This document shows positions 10,050 through 18,630 of a DNA stretch of 64,000 nt, piece after piece. The DNA is taken from positions 921,227 to 985,226 of the forward strand of contig NZ_FODZ01000001.1 in NCBI RefSeq assembly GCF_900110505.1, in the 5' to 3' direction. Source of the stretch: Luteibacter sp. UNC138MFCol5.1. Its GTDB lineage: Bacteria; Pseudomonadota; Gammaproteobacteria; Xanthomonadales; Rhodanobacteraceae. A model generated the notes under the pieces. It was given only the letters and a program-made list of their open reading frames with translations. It did no database searches and was not told the origin of the DNA. Position numbers and translations under genes: made by a program. The first letter of the stretch is position 1. Every line of letters starts with the position of its first letter.

Positions 10050-10247
10050 GGCCGGCGGCAGGTCTTCGGGCTCGTGGATGTGACGCCGTGGGGCGTCGCC
10101 TCGCCCGTCGCTTCCCGGATCGCCATCGATCCAGTGCCTGTGACGGGTTCGTCTCCACATACCGCTGCGGGGCAGCGCCGGAATCGCACCGGCTTCCCTC
10201 TTAGCTTTATCTCTCTATTCGAATATCGAGATAAAGACCGCTGGCAG
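10050..10247 (-). promoter_or_regulatory. cobalamin riboswitch upstream of metE
   Basis: Read on the minus strand the leader contains GGGAAGCCGGTGCGATTCCGG, then CTGCCCCGCAGCGGTA, a GGCACTGG segment, GGGAAGCGACGG, and the B12 box AGCCCGAAGACCTGCC (10072-10057), in the order and spacing of the E. coli btuB element. The outer stem P1 can form between GCCGGCTGCC (about 10252-10243) and CTGCCGCCGGC (10060-10050). Adenosylcobalamin binding would switch off metE, which the cell does not need when B12 is present for MetH. An unusual 32-base palindrome is inserted near the 5' end, between P1 and the first conserved GGGAA. Confidence 0.93.
10205..10236. promoter_or_regulatory. 32-bp palindrome in the metE leader
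   Basis: Symmetric about 10220/10221: outer arms CTTTATCTC / GAGATAAAG and centre TATTCGAATA, with only two mismatched pairs. It is AT-rich in a GC-rich neighbourhood. It could be the DNA site of a dimeric methionine-pathway regulator just downstream of the transcription start, or a hairpin in the riboswitch RNA. Confidence 0.7.
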
Positions 10248-10252
10248 CCGGC

Positions 10253-10281
10253 AAGGTAGTCGTCGACGGCCGGCAAGTCAA
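10253..10281 (-). promoter_or_regulatory. metE: sigma70-type promoter of metE
   Basis: Minus strand: -35 TTGACT (10281-10276), 17-base spacer, -10 TACCTT (10258-10253). The predicted start, around 10246, falls at the 5' edge of the riboswitch P1 stem. It is back to back with the glycosyltransferase gene starting at 10342. Confidence 0.75.
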
Positions 10282-10341
10282 TGCGCGCGCGCCGTGCACG
10301 CGATAGCCGCGAGAATGCCCCGGTCGGCAAAGGAGCGAGGC

Positions 10342-11622
10342 ATGGCGGGACGACACATCGTGATGGCCACGGTCGGGTCGCAGGGCGACCTGTTTCCGTT
10401 CCTGGCCGTCGGGCGCGAGCTGGTCGCGCGCGGGCACCGGGTCACGGTCGCCGCGCATGCGATCCACCGGGAGGCCGTCGCGGCGGCGGGACTCGCCTTC
10501 CTGCTTGCGAGCGGGATCGCGGAACCCGAGGACAAGGCGGCCTTCGCGGCCCGCGCGTTCCATCCCCTGCGCGGACCGCGTTTCGTCGTGCGCGATCTAG
10601 CCGCGGCGGACGTCGCGGCGAGTTACGCCGCGCTCGCTCCCGTCTGCGCGGAGGCCGATGCGATCGTCACGACGACGCTGGCGTTCGCCGGGCAGATCAT
10701 CGGCGAGACGGGGCGGCTCGCATGGCTCTCGGCCGTGCTGTCGCCGGCCGTCTTCCTTTCCGCATGGGACCCGCCTGCGACGGGTTACGCGTGGCTCGAC
10801 ACGTTCCTGCGCGGTTCGCCACGGCGCGGCGGATGGCTGGGCCGCCTCGCGCGCACCGTCACGGCGCCATGGACGCGCCCGGTACGCGATTTCAGGGTGT
10901 CGTTGGGACTGCCGCCGGTTTCTCCGTGGGGCGATCCGTTCCATCAGGGACAGCACGCGCGCGACGGCGTCCTCGCGATGTACTCCCCGCTGCTCGGCGA
11001 GCCCCCGCCGGATGCGCCGGCGCGAACGCGTATCACCGGGCAGTGCCGTTACGCGCCCGGCGGCGACCGGCTCGCGCCGGAACTCGCCGCGTTCCTCGAC
11101 GCGGGCGACGCGCCGATCGTCTACACGCTGGGCTCGGCCGCGGTGCACGCCGGGGCGTCGTTCCTGCGGGAAAGCATCGAGGCCTCCGTCGCGCTGCGGC
11201 GGCGCGCGGTGTTGTTGACCGGATCGCCCGAGATGCGCGCGCGTCTTCCGGCGGCGTTGCCGCAAGGTGTCCTCATGCAGGAATACGCGCCGCATGGCGC
11301 GCTGTTCGCGCGCGCGGCGGCGGTCGTGCATCACGGTGGCGTGGGCACGACGCAGGAAGCGCTTCGTGCGGGACGCCCGCAACTCGTCGTGCCCCACGGC
11401 TTCGACCAGCCTGACAACGCGGCGCGCGTCGAGCGGCTCGGCGTCGGGCGTGTGCTGCGCGCGTCGCGCTATCGGGCGGATCGCGCGGCGGCATTGCTGC
11501 GCGAAGTGCTGGGCGACGATGCGGTGACGCGTCGTGCCGCGGACGCCGCGCGCGTGATCCAGCGCGAGGACGGTGCGCGCGTGGCGGCCGATGCGATCGA
11601 GGCCGCCATGCGAGAGCGCTGA
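10342..11622 (+). CDS. UGT-type glycosyltransferase (GT1)
   Basis: Likely transfers a sugar from a nucleotide-sugar donor to a lipid or other hydrophobic acceptor. The 426-residue protein has the GT-B fold: N-terminal HIVMATVGSQGDLFPFLAVGRELVARGH (glycine-rich acceptor-domain start, as in sterol and rhamnolipid-type enzymes) and C-terminal donor-site motif APHGALFARAAAVVHHGGVGTTQEAL followed by PHGFDQPDNAARVERLG. ATG 10342 is chosen because AAAGGAG stands just upstream and the conserved MATVGSQGD begins eight residues in; an upstream ATG at 10294 has no ribosome site. Acceptor and donor cannot be read from sequence. It is divergent from metE and followed by a palindromic repeat. Confidence 0.85.
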   Translation: MAGRHIVMATVGSQGDLFPFLAVGRELVARGHRVTVAAHAIHREAVAAAGLAFLLASGIAEPEDKAAFAARAFHPLRGPRFVVRDLAAADVAASYAALAPVCAEADAIVTTTLAFAGQIIGETGRLAWLSAVLSPAVFLSAWDPPATGYAWLDTFLRGSPRRGGWLGRLARTVTAPWTRPVRDFRVSLGLPPVSPWGDPFHQGQHARDGVLAMYSPLLGEPPPDAPARTRITGQCRYAPGGDRLAPELAAFLDAGDAPIVYTLGSAAVHAGASFLRESIEASVALRRRAVLLTGSPEMRARLPAALPQGVLMQEYAPHGALFARAAAVVHHGGVGTTQEALRAGRPQLVVPHGFDQPDNAARVERLGVGRVLRASRYRADRAAALLREVLGDDAVTRRAADAARVIQREDGARVAADAIEAAMRER

Positions 11623-11646
11623 GAAAGGCGTGCCCGCTGCCGCGGG

Positions 11647-11709
11647 ATCGCCGATACGATCGGCTCCCACACGCTGCCTGCCGAAGGGTGGTAGCCGATC
11701 GCATCGGCG
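11647..11709. repeat. interspersed palindromic element, family C, second copy
   Basis: Begins with the same ATCGCCGATACGATCGGCTC as the element at 5341 and ends GCCGATCGCATCGGCGG, so the outer 19 bases of both arms pair while the inner part has diverged (GTGGTAGCC instead of GTGGGAGCC). It lies between the glycosyltransferase and glucose dehydrogenase genes. Confidence 0.82.
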
Positions 11710-11870
11710 GTGGGTGCCCGCGTGTCCTCGCAAGATCGTGCACCCGAAGATCGTCGTCCTGCGAACGCGACGCGTACACGCGGGATATACCTGCCATGCT
11801 TATCTTTGGACGTTCACCACGCGGCATCGGGCGCGACGCGTACGACCGCGTCGCGCACCGGAGATATGCC

Positions 11871-14258
11871 ATGTCACCCATCATTCGTTCACACCGCCCG
11901 CCGCGCATCATGGGCGCCGTGATCGCCGTCATCGGACTCGCGCTCGCGTTCGGCGGCGCGTGGCTCGTCGCACTCGGCGGTAGCTTCTACTACCTGATCG
12001 CCGGCCTCGCTGTCGCGGCGACGGGTGTGTTGCTGATACGCGGATCGTCGACGGCGCTGTGGCTCTACGCGCTGCTGCTGCTCGGCACCACCGTGTGGGC
12101 CATCGGCGAAGTCGGCTTCGTCGGGTGGCAACTCGAGCCTCGACTTCTCGTCCCCGTGCTGCTCGGTATCTACCTCCTGATGCCGTGGGTACGACGGAAA
12201 CTGGTGCCGTCGCGCGGCGCGGGTGCGGCGGTCGTCGTCGCGGTCGTGCTCGCGTTCGGCGTCGGCGTGGCGGGCTTCATGCAGCCCGTCGGCACGCGGG
12301 GCGAGGCCACCTTGCGCAACGACGCGGGTGGGCACGACGCGTCGGTCGCCGACGGCGACTGGCGGTTTTACGGCCGCACGCCGCGCGGCGACCGCTTCTC
12401 GCCGCTGGACCAGGTCGACACGAAGAACGTGAAGGACCTCAAGGTGGCGTGGACGGCGCGCACCGGCGACACGATGCGGCCGGGCGAAGACCAGGGCGGT
12501 ACCGACGCGGGTCATGAATTCAATTTCGAGAACACGCCCATCAAGGTGGGCGACACGCTCTACGTGTGCACGGGTCACAGCTGGGTCGTGGCGTTCGACG
12601 CGGCGACGGGTCAGAAGAAGTGGACCTTCGATCCGAAGGCGAATACCGACGCCGACGTCTACCTCGCATGTCGTGGCGTCGCCTATTACGAGGCCCCGCC
12701 GGGCACGGCGACCGACTGTCCGCGCCGCATCATCGCGCCCGTGCTGGACGCGCGCGTGATGGCGCTGAACGCCGAGACCGGAAAACCCTGCGAGGACTTC
12801 GGCGAGCACGGCTTCGTGTCGCTGACCCAGTACCTCGGTCACGTGCCGGCGGGCTTCCATTTCGTCACCTCGCCGCCGCTCGTGCTGAAGGATCGCGTGA
12901 TCCTGGGCGGCTGGGTTTACGACAACCAGGCGGAGGGCGAGCCGTCCGGCGCCGTGCGCGCGTTCGATCCGCTCAGCGGCAAGCTGGTGTGGGCCTGGGA
13001 CGTCGGCCACGATCCGCAGAACTGGACGCCCGGCCCGAACGAGCAGCTGACACGCGGCACGCCGAACGCATGGGGCGTCTACACCGCCGATCCCGACCTC
13101 GGGATGGTGTACCTGCCGATGGGCAACGCGACCCCGGATTACTTCGGCGGCCATCGGCGCGACTTCGACGAGAAGGTGTCGAGCTCCACGGTGGCGCTGG
13201 ACATCGAAACCGGGGCACCGCGATGGGTTTACCAGAACACGCACCACGACCTGTGGGACATGGACGTGCCGGTCGGCCCGTCGCTCGTCGACCTGCCCGA
13301 TCCCAAGGGAGGCACGATCCCCGCGCTGGTGCAGACCACGAAGCGGGGCGAGTTCTTCGTGCTCGACCGTCGCACGGGTACGCCCATCACCGAGGTCCAG
13401 GAGAAGCCGGTGCCGCAGAACGCGGTGCCGGGCGACAGGACGTCCCCGACACAGCCGTATTCGGTGGGCATGCCGTCGCTCACGCCGAAGGACCTCACGG
13501 AACAGCAGATGTGGGGCGCGACGCCCTTCGACCAGCTGATGTGCCGGATCGAGTTCCGCAAGGCGGCGTACGAGGGGCAGTTCACGCCACCGCAACTGAA
13601 GGATACGATCGTGTATCCCGCGTTCGACGGCGTGATCGACTGGCACGGCGCGTCGATCGATCCGTACAACAAGCTGCTCATCGCCAACGCGAACTACATT
13701 CCGTTCATCATCAGCCTCGCGCCGCGCGGTCCGGCCGAAGAACGCGGTCTGGTGAAGCCGTGGGACGGGTCCGGCAACGAGCCCAAGGTGGGTGGCGGCC
13801 TCGCGCCGCAATACGGGACGCCGTACGTCGGAAAGGTCCATCCGTGGCTGAATCCGCTCGGCGTTCCCTGCAATCCGCCGCCGTGGGGCACGCTCGCGGC
13901 GATCGATCTGGTCACGCACAAGCTCGTCTGGGAACATCCGCTCGGCACGACGCGCGACACGGGCCCCTTCGGCACGCACGTCAACGCGCCGCTGCCCACC
14001 GGCATCTTCAACATCGGCGGCAACATGACGACGCGCGGCGGCCTCGTATTCATCGGCGCGACCGCCGACAACTACCTCCGCGCGATCGACGAGCGCACCG
14101 GCAAGGAGCTATGGCGAGCGCGCCTTCCGGCCGGCGGCCAGGCGAACCCGATGTCCTATTCGGTCAACGGCAAGCAGTACATCGTCATCGCCGCGGGCGG
14201 CCACAGCGGGCTGGGCACGAAGTCCGGCGATTATGTCGTGGCGTACGCCCTGCCATGA
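11871..14258 (+). CDS. gcd: membrane-bound PQQ-dependent glucose dehydrogenase
   Basis: Oxidises D-glucose to gluconolactone in the periplasm and passes electrons to ubiquinone; PQQ is the cofactor. The 795-residue product matches the length of E. coli Gcd (796). Residues 1-150 hold about five membrane spans (for example IMGAVIAVIGLALAFGGAWLV), then a PQQ eight-bladed propeller with DWRFYGRTPRGDRFSPLDQV, AFDPLSGKLVWAWDVGH, TPDYFGGHRRDFDEK, HHDLWDMDVPVGPSLVDLPD and a C terminus GRGAANPMSY-like AGGQANPMSYSVNGKQYIVIAAGGH. The ATG at 11871 follows GGAG by seven bases; the longer open frame upstream lacks similarity. No PQQ biosynthesis gene is in the window, so PQQ must come from elsewhere. Confidence 0.94.
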   Translation: MSPIIRSHRPPRIMGAVIAVIGLALAFGGAWLVALGGSFYYLIAGLAVAATGVLLIRGSSTALWLYALLLLGTTVWAIGEVGFVGWQLEPRLLVPVLLGIYLLMPWVRRKLVPSRGAGAAVVVAVVLAFGVGVAGFMQPVGTRGEATLRNDAGGHDASVADGDWRFYGRTPRGDRFSPLDQVDTKNVKDLKVAWTARTGDTMRPGEDQGGTDAGHEFNFENTPIKVGDTLYVCTGHSWVVAFDAATGQKKWTFDPKANTDADVYLACRGVAYYEAPPGTATDCPRRIIAPVLDARVMALNAETGKPCEDFGEHGFVSLTQYLGHVPAGFHFVTSPPLVLKDRVILGGWVYDNQAEGEPSGAVRAFDPLSGKLVWAWDVGHDPQNWTPGPNEQLTRGTPNAWGVYTADPDLGMVYLPMGNATPDYFGGHRRDFDEKVSSSTVALDIETGAPRWVYQNTHHDLWDMDVPVGPSLVDLPDPKGGTIPALVQTTKRGEFFVLDRRTGTPITEVQEKPVPQNAVPGDRTSPTQPYSVGMPSLTPKDLTEQQMWGATPFDQLMCRIEFRKAAYEGQFTPPQLKDTIVYPAFDGVIDWHGASIDPYNKLLIANANYIPFIISLAPRGPAEERGLVKPWDGSGNEPKVGGGLAPQYGTPYVGKVHPWLNPLGVPCNPPPWGTLAAIDLVTHKLVWEHPLGTTRDTGPFGTHVNAPLPTGIFNIGGNMTTRGGLVFIGATADNYLRAIDERTGKELWRARLPAGGQANPMSYSVNGKQYIVIAAGGHSGLGTKSGDYVVAYALP

Positions 14259-14361
14259 CCGCGACGAGTCGATTCTCGGGGGGCTTGAAACGGATTCGGG
14301 CCACCCCATCTTGCTGCTACCCTGGCGACACGCGTCGCCTCCCGAGCCGAAGAGACCCACC

Positions 14362-14460
14362 ATGTTCCGCTGCAAGCACGATCTGCTGAACGTCCCACCG
14401 ATCGCCCCATGGGCGCGTCGCGGGTGCGCGCGTTCCGTGCCAGGCGGGATATCGTCGTAA
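14362..14460 (+). other. possible 32-residue ORF or small RNA before a terminator
   Basis: The 424-base gap 14259-14682 between gcd and the EF-G gene ends in a strong terminator, which implies some transcript here. The only ORF in phase with a weak ribosome site (GAAGAG) is ATG 14362 to TAA 14460, 32 residues with two cysteines and no recognisable similarity. A small RNA, or simply the tail of gcd message, is just as likely. Confidence 0.25.
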
Positions 14461-14487
14461 GACGTCTCTCGTCCTCGAAGAACACCG

Positions 14488-14514
14488 AAAGCACCCGCGA
14501 GGGTGCTTTTTTTT
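14488..14514 (+). terminator. rho-independent terminator
   Basis: Stem AAAGCACCC / GGGTGCTTT with loop GCGA, followed by TTTTT. Perfect 9-bp arms and a long T run make it a strong terminator for transcripts coming from gcd or from the small ORF at 14362. Confidence 0.9.
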
Positions 14515-14682
14515 GTCCTTTTTCCATGCAAGCCCACACCGGAGTGTCCGTGTCATGAAGAACTGCCGCGACCCCCGGACCTGATCGCCGCGCTCGAGCC
14601 AGGGGCGGCGACGGATCCGGGGAGTGCCTCGCCCGACGTCGATGCTTATCCCTGGCGAACCCCGAACAGGAATCCGTTTGTC

Positions 14683-16755
14683 ATGAGTACCACCCGCGAA
14701 ACCCGTATCCCCGTCGACCGTTGGCGCAACCTCGGCATCATCGCGCACGTCGATGCGGGCAAGACCACGCTCACCGAGCGCCTGCTCTACAAGACCGGCA
14801 CGATCCATCGCACCGGCGAGGTGCACGACGGCGCGACCACCACCGACCACATGGAACTCGAGCGCGAGCGTGGCATCACGATCGGCGCCGCCGCCGTGCG
14901 CGCGAACTGGACGCCGGAAGGCGGCCTTCCGCATCGCCTCACGCTGATCGACACGCCCGGGCACATCGACTTCGCCATCGAGGTGGAGCGTTCGCTCCGC
15001 GTGCTCGACGGCGCGGTGACCGTGTTCTCCGGCGTCGCCGGCGTGCAGCCGCAATCGGAAACCGTGTGGCACCAGGCGCGCCGTCACGGCGTGCCGTTGA
15101 TGGCGTTCATCAACAAGATGGATCGCCCCGGCGCGGACTTCGACGCCGTCGTCGCGCAGATGCGCGAGAAGCTCGGTACGAATCCGTGGGTCGTCGCGCG
15201 TCCCGTGATCGAGGGCGAACACATCGTGGGTCTCGTCGACCTCGTCGCCGAGCGCACCTGGCGTTTCGACGACGCCGGCACGCCGTCCGTGCACGCGTGG
15301 AACGCCGACGAGCGTGCCGCGCACGCCGACGCGCGCGCCGAACTCGTGGCCGCGGTCGCCGATCGCGACGAAACGCTCGCCGAACTGTGGCTCGCCGAAC
15401 AGCCCATCGACGCGGAGGCGCTGACCGCGGCGTTGCGCCGCGGCACGCTGGCCGGTACCGGCTCGCCGGTGCTTCCGGGTTCGGCGTTCCGCAACGTCGG
15501 CATCGAGCCGCTGCTCGACGCGCTCGTCGCGTACCTGCCGTCGCCCGTCGATCGCCCCGCGGTCGTCGCGCATACGGACCACGGCGACGAGACGATCGCG
15601 CCCGACGCGGACGCGAAGCTCGCGGCGCTCGTCTTCAAGGTCGTCAACCAGGCGCACGGCCCGCTGGCGTTCATCCGTGTCTACTCGGGCCGCCTGCACG
15701 TCGGCGACGCCGTGTGGCGCAGCGGCACCGACCGTGTCCAGCGCATCGGTCGGCTGGCGGTCGTGCGCGCGGAAGACACCGAGGCCGTCGAGGTCGCGGA
15801 AGCGGGCGATATCGTCGCCATCGCGGGCTGGAAGGATGTGGCCACGGGCGAGACGCTGTCGGATGCGCATCACCCCGTGCGGCTGGAGACGATCCAGGCG
15901 CAGCCGGCCGTGCTGTCCTGGCGCCTCTCGCCCGAGCGTTCGGCCGACCTGCTCAAGCTCGGCAACGGCCTGGCTCGCCTGGCGCAGGAGGATCCGTCCT
16001 TCCGCGTGGGCACCGATCCCGATACCGGCGAAACGCTGGTCTGGGGCATGGGTGAGCTGCACCTCGAGGTGATGGTCGAGCGCCTGCGTCGCGAATGGGG
16101 CGTGCAGGTCCGCACCGGCTCGCCACGCGTGGCTTATCAGGAGACGCCGGCCCGGGCTTCCGGACCCGTCGAAGGCAAGCTGGCGAAGCAGACCGGTGGT
16201 AGCGGTCAGTTCGCGCGCGTGGTGCTGTCGATCGCCCCGACGGGCGACGACGCGAACGCGTACGAGGACCGCACGACGGGCGGCGTGATCCCGAAGCAGT
16301 TCCAGGCCGCCGTGGAGAAGGGCGTGTCGTCGGCACTGATCGAGGGTCCGCGCGGGTATCCCGTGGTGGGCGCGGCGGTGGCGGTACTGGACGGCCAGGC
16401 GCACGCGGTGGACTCGAACGAGATGGCGTTCCATCGCGCCGCGCAGCTCGCGGTGAAGGCGGCGCTGGAGGCGACCGGCACCGTGTTGCTCGAGCCCGTG
16501 ATGCGGGTGTCGGTCAGCGCGCCGGGCGCGGCGGTGGGCGACGTGCTGGGCGACCTGCAGCGTCGTGGCGGCCAGATCGTCAACCTGGTCGATCGGCAGG
16601 AGCGCACGGAGATCGATGCCGACGTTCCGCTGGCGCAACTGGACGGCTACAGCACCGCGCTGCGGTCGCTCAGCCAGGGCCGCGCGTCCGCGACGGTGGC
16701 GTTCCACGCGTACCGCCCGGCCGCGACGCAGGACGCGGCGCGTCGTAGCGCGTAA
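14683..16755 (+). CDS. fusA2: elongation factor G paralogue
   Basis: Translational GTPase of the EF-G family, 690 residues. G-domain motifs are all present: G1 AHVDAGKTTLTERLL, switch I ERERGITIGAA, G3 DTPGHIDF, G4 NKMDRPGAD. Later domains show WGMGELHLEVMVERLRREW, VAYQETPAR, KQTGGSGQFARVVL and the C-terminal PVMRVSVSAPGAAVGDVLGDLQRRGG. It stands alone rather than in the rpsL-rpsG-fusA-tuf operon, so it is probably the second, divergent EF-G (EF-G2) found beside the housekeeping one; which of translocation or ribosome recycling it serves is not readable from sequence. ATG 14683 follows AGGAA by ten bases. A stable terminator-like hairpin follows. Confidence 0.88.
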   Translation: MSTTRETRIPVDRWRNLGIIAHVDAGKTTLTERLLYKTGTIHRTGEVHDGATTTDHMELERERGITIGAAAVRANWTPEGGLPHRLTLIDTPGHIDFAIEVERSLRVLDGAVTVFSGVAGVQPQSETVWHQARRHGVPLMAFINKMDRPGADFDAVVAQMREKLGTNPWVVARPVIEGEHIVGLVDLVAERTWRFDDAGTPSVHAWNADERAAHADARAELVAAVADRDETLAELWLAEQPIDAEALTAALRRGTLAGTGSPVLPGSAFRNVGIEPLLDALVAYLPSPVDRPAVVAHTDHGDETIAPDADAKLAALVFKVVNQAHGPLAFIRVYSGRLHVGDAVWRSGTDRVQRIGRLAVVRAEDTEAVEVAEAGDIVAIAGWKDVATGETLSDAHHPVRLETIQAQPAVLSWRLSPERSADLLKLGNGLARLAQEDPSFRVGTDPDTGETLVWGMGELHLEVMVERLRREWGVQVRTGSPRVAYQETPARASGPVEGKLAKQTGGSGQFARVVLSIAPTGDDANAYEDRTTGGVIPKQFQAAVEKGVSSALIEGPRGYPVVGAAVAVLDGQAHAVDSNEMAFHRAAQLAVKAALEATGTVLLEPVMRVSVSAPGAAVGDVLGDLQRRGGQIVNLVDRQERTEIDADVPLAQLDGYSTALRSLSQGRASATVAFHAYRPAATQDAARRSA

Positions 16756-16761
16756 TGAAGG

Positions 16762-16791
16762 CGTGCCGGGGTGCGAGAGCACCCCGGCACG
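16762..16791 (+). terminator. terminator-like hairpin after fusA2
   Basis: Perfect 13-bp arms CGTGCCGGGGTGC / GCACCCCGGCACG with loop GAGA, six bases after the fusA2 stop. Only a weak T-rich tail (TTCTGTCTT) follows. Confidence 0.7.
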
Positions 16792-16903
16792 TTCTGTCTT
16801 GCGCGAGTTCACCCGCGTTTAGCGGGAAGCGCGCTCGCGGATGCGTTCTTCGCGTGCCGCCCAACCCGCCCAAATCATGCGCCGGCGGGTTACGCTGCGC
16901 TCC

Positions 16904-18100
16904 ATGATTTCCTATCCCGACGCCCTCGCGCTGCTACTGGATACCGCGGCGCCCCTCGGTCGCGAAACCGTCGCCATCGACGCGGCCGCGCGACGTTTCC
17001 TCGCAGGTGACGTGATCAGTCCCCTGGCCCTGCCGTCGTTCGACAACGCCGCGATGGACGGCTACGCGCTGCGCGCTGCATCGGACATCGTTCCCGCGGG
17101 TTCCTCGTTCGCCGTCGCGGCCATGCAGGCGGCGGGCGATACGGCGCACGCGTTGCCGGGAGCGGAGGCCTGCGAAATCGCCACGGGCGCGCGGATGCCG
17201 GAGGGCTTCGACACCGTGGTTCCGGTCGAGCGTAGCGAGCGTCAGGGCGAGCGTGTGCGTTTCCTCGCCGACGAACGTCGCGGCCAGAACGTGCGTCACG
17301 CGGGCGCCGACATCGCGGTGGGTGCGCGCGCTTTCGCGGCGGGACGCCGGATCGACGCCGCGGCGATCATGCTGCTGGCGGCGCTCGGTATCGAAGAGGT
17401 CGACGTCGTGCGGCGACCGCGCGTGGCGGTGATCACGACGGGCAGCGAGCTCAACGCGCCCGGACCGCTGCCGCCCGCGGGTATTCACGACTCCAATGGA
17501 CCCTTCCTTGCCGCGAGCCTCGCGCACTGGGGCGTCGAGTGGCTGGGTCGTACCCGTGTGCCCGACACCGGCGACGCGTTCGTCCTCGCGATGCGGCGTG
17601 CGCTGGAGGAGGGCGCCGACCTCGTCGTGACCACGGGCGCGGTGTCCGCCGGACGTTTCGACTTCGTCCCCGCGGCGCTGGCCTCCCTCGGCGCGCGCGA
17701 ACTCTTCCACAAGGTGGCCATCCGACCGGGCAAGCCGCTGCTCGCCGCGCGCTTCGCCGATGGCCCGCTCGTCCTCGCGCTGCCGGGCAATCCCATCGCC
17801 GTGGCGGTCGGGTATCGCTTCTTCGTCGGCCCCGTGCTGCGCGCGATGGCCGGGCTCCCGCCCGAGTCGCCCACGTGCGTGCGCCTCGCGGCGTCGATGC
17901 CGGCGAAGGAAGGCACGCGCCATTTCGGGCTCGGCACGCTCGCCTGCGATGGCGACGGGCAGCAGGTCGCGCATCTGGCGGAAGGGCAGGCGGCTTACCG
18001 CATCCTTCCTTACACGCAGGCCACGACGTGGTTGTCGAACGTCGCCGCGTCCGGCGCCACGGCCGACGCGTGGCCGCTCGATCCGGCGGACGCCGCGTGA
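16904..18100 (+). CDS. moeA: molybdopterin molybdenumtransferase
   Basis: Inserts molybdate into adenylylated molybdopterin in molybdenum cofactor synthesis. The 398-residue product shows MoeA signatures: PLALPSFDNAAMDGYALR near residues 45-62, IATGARMPEGFDTVVPVE, VAVITTGSEL, GIHDSNGPFLAA, TTGAVSAGRFDFVP and the C-terminal LALPGNPIAVAVGYRFF. The ATG at 16904 gives the usual MISYPDALALLL beginning; earlier in-frame starts add unrelated residues. Its stop overlaps the mobA start (GTGA), so the two are translationally coupled. Confidence 0.94.
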   Translation: MISYPDALALLLDTAAPLGRETVAIDAAARRFLAGDVISPLALPSFDNAAMDGYALRAASDIVPAGSSFAVAAMQAAGDTAHALPGAEACEIATGARMPEGFDTVVPVERSERQGERVRFLADERRGQNVRHAGADIAVGARAFAAGRRIDAAAIMLLAALGIEEVDVVRRPRVAVITTGSELNAPGPLPPAGIHDSNGPFLAASLAHWGVEWLGRTRVPDTGDAFVLAMRRALEEGADLVVTTGAVSAGRFDFVPAALASLGARELFHKVAIRPGKPLLAARFADGPLVLALPGNPIAVAVGYRFFVGPVLRAMAGLPPESPTCVRLAASMPAKEGTRHFGLGTLACDGDGQQVAHLAEGQAAYRILPYTQATTWLSNVAASGATADAWPLDPADAA

Positions 18101-18630
18101 TCCTCGGGCTCGTGCTCGCCGGCGGCCGATCCTCGCGCATGGGCGAGGACAAGGCGCTGCTGCGGATCGACGGGCTCACGTTGCTGGACCGGACGTCGCG
18201 CGCTCTGGTCGCCGCCGGCGCCGATCACGTCGCGATCAGCGGCGGTCGCGAGGGCGGCATCGCCGATCGCTGGCCGGCCGCGGGCCCCGTCGGTGGCATC
18301 GCCAGCGCGGCGCTCGCGCTGCCGGACGGCGAATGGCTCGTCGTGCCCGTCGACATGCCGCGCCTGGACGACGCGGTCCTGTCCCCGCTCCTCGCCGAGC
18401 GCATGCGAGCGACGACGTGCTGGCAGGGTCATCCACTGCCGATGCGGATCAGGATGGACGCGGCCGCCCGCGCGGCGCTCGACGATCTGATGCGTCTTCC
18501 CGGAAGGGAATGCTCGATCGCCGCGTTGCAGGCGCGCCTCGGTGCGACCACACTGCCGCTGGATCGTCTGGATCCGCGGCGACTCATGAACTGCAACACC
18601 CCCGACGACTGGCGCGAGGCGAACGCATGA
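18097..18630 (+). CDS. mobA: molybdenum cofactor guanylyltransferase
   Basis: Attaches GMP to molybdenum cofactor, giving the bis-MGD form used by formate dehydrogenases and relatives. The 177-residue product has the nucleotidyltransferase loop LVLAGGRSSRMGEDKALL (residues 5-22) and PVDMPRLDDAVLSPLL (the metal-binding Asp of this fold), and ends with MNCNTPDDWREA typical of MobA. It starts with GTG overlapping the moeA stop by four bases and ends overlapping the next gene by ATGA, so moeA-mobA-18627 form one tight operon. Confidence 0.9.
   Translation: MILGLVLAGGRSSRMGEDKALLRIDGLTLLDRTSRALVAAGADHVAISGGREGGIADRWPAAGPVGGIASAALALPDGEWLVVPVDMPRLDDAVLSPLLAERMRATTCWQGHPLPMRIRMDAAARAALDDLMRLPGRECSIAALQARLGATTLPLDRLDPRRLMNCNTPDDWREANA

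Noticed and set aside
14317..16812. 831-residue minus-strand frame opposite the EF-G gene
   Set aside because: No recognisable motif, and it runs through a terminator at both ends; EF-G on the other strand is unambiguous.
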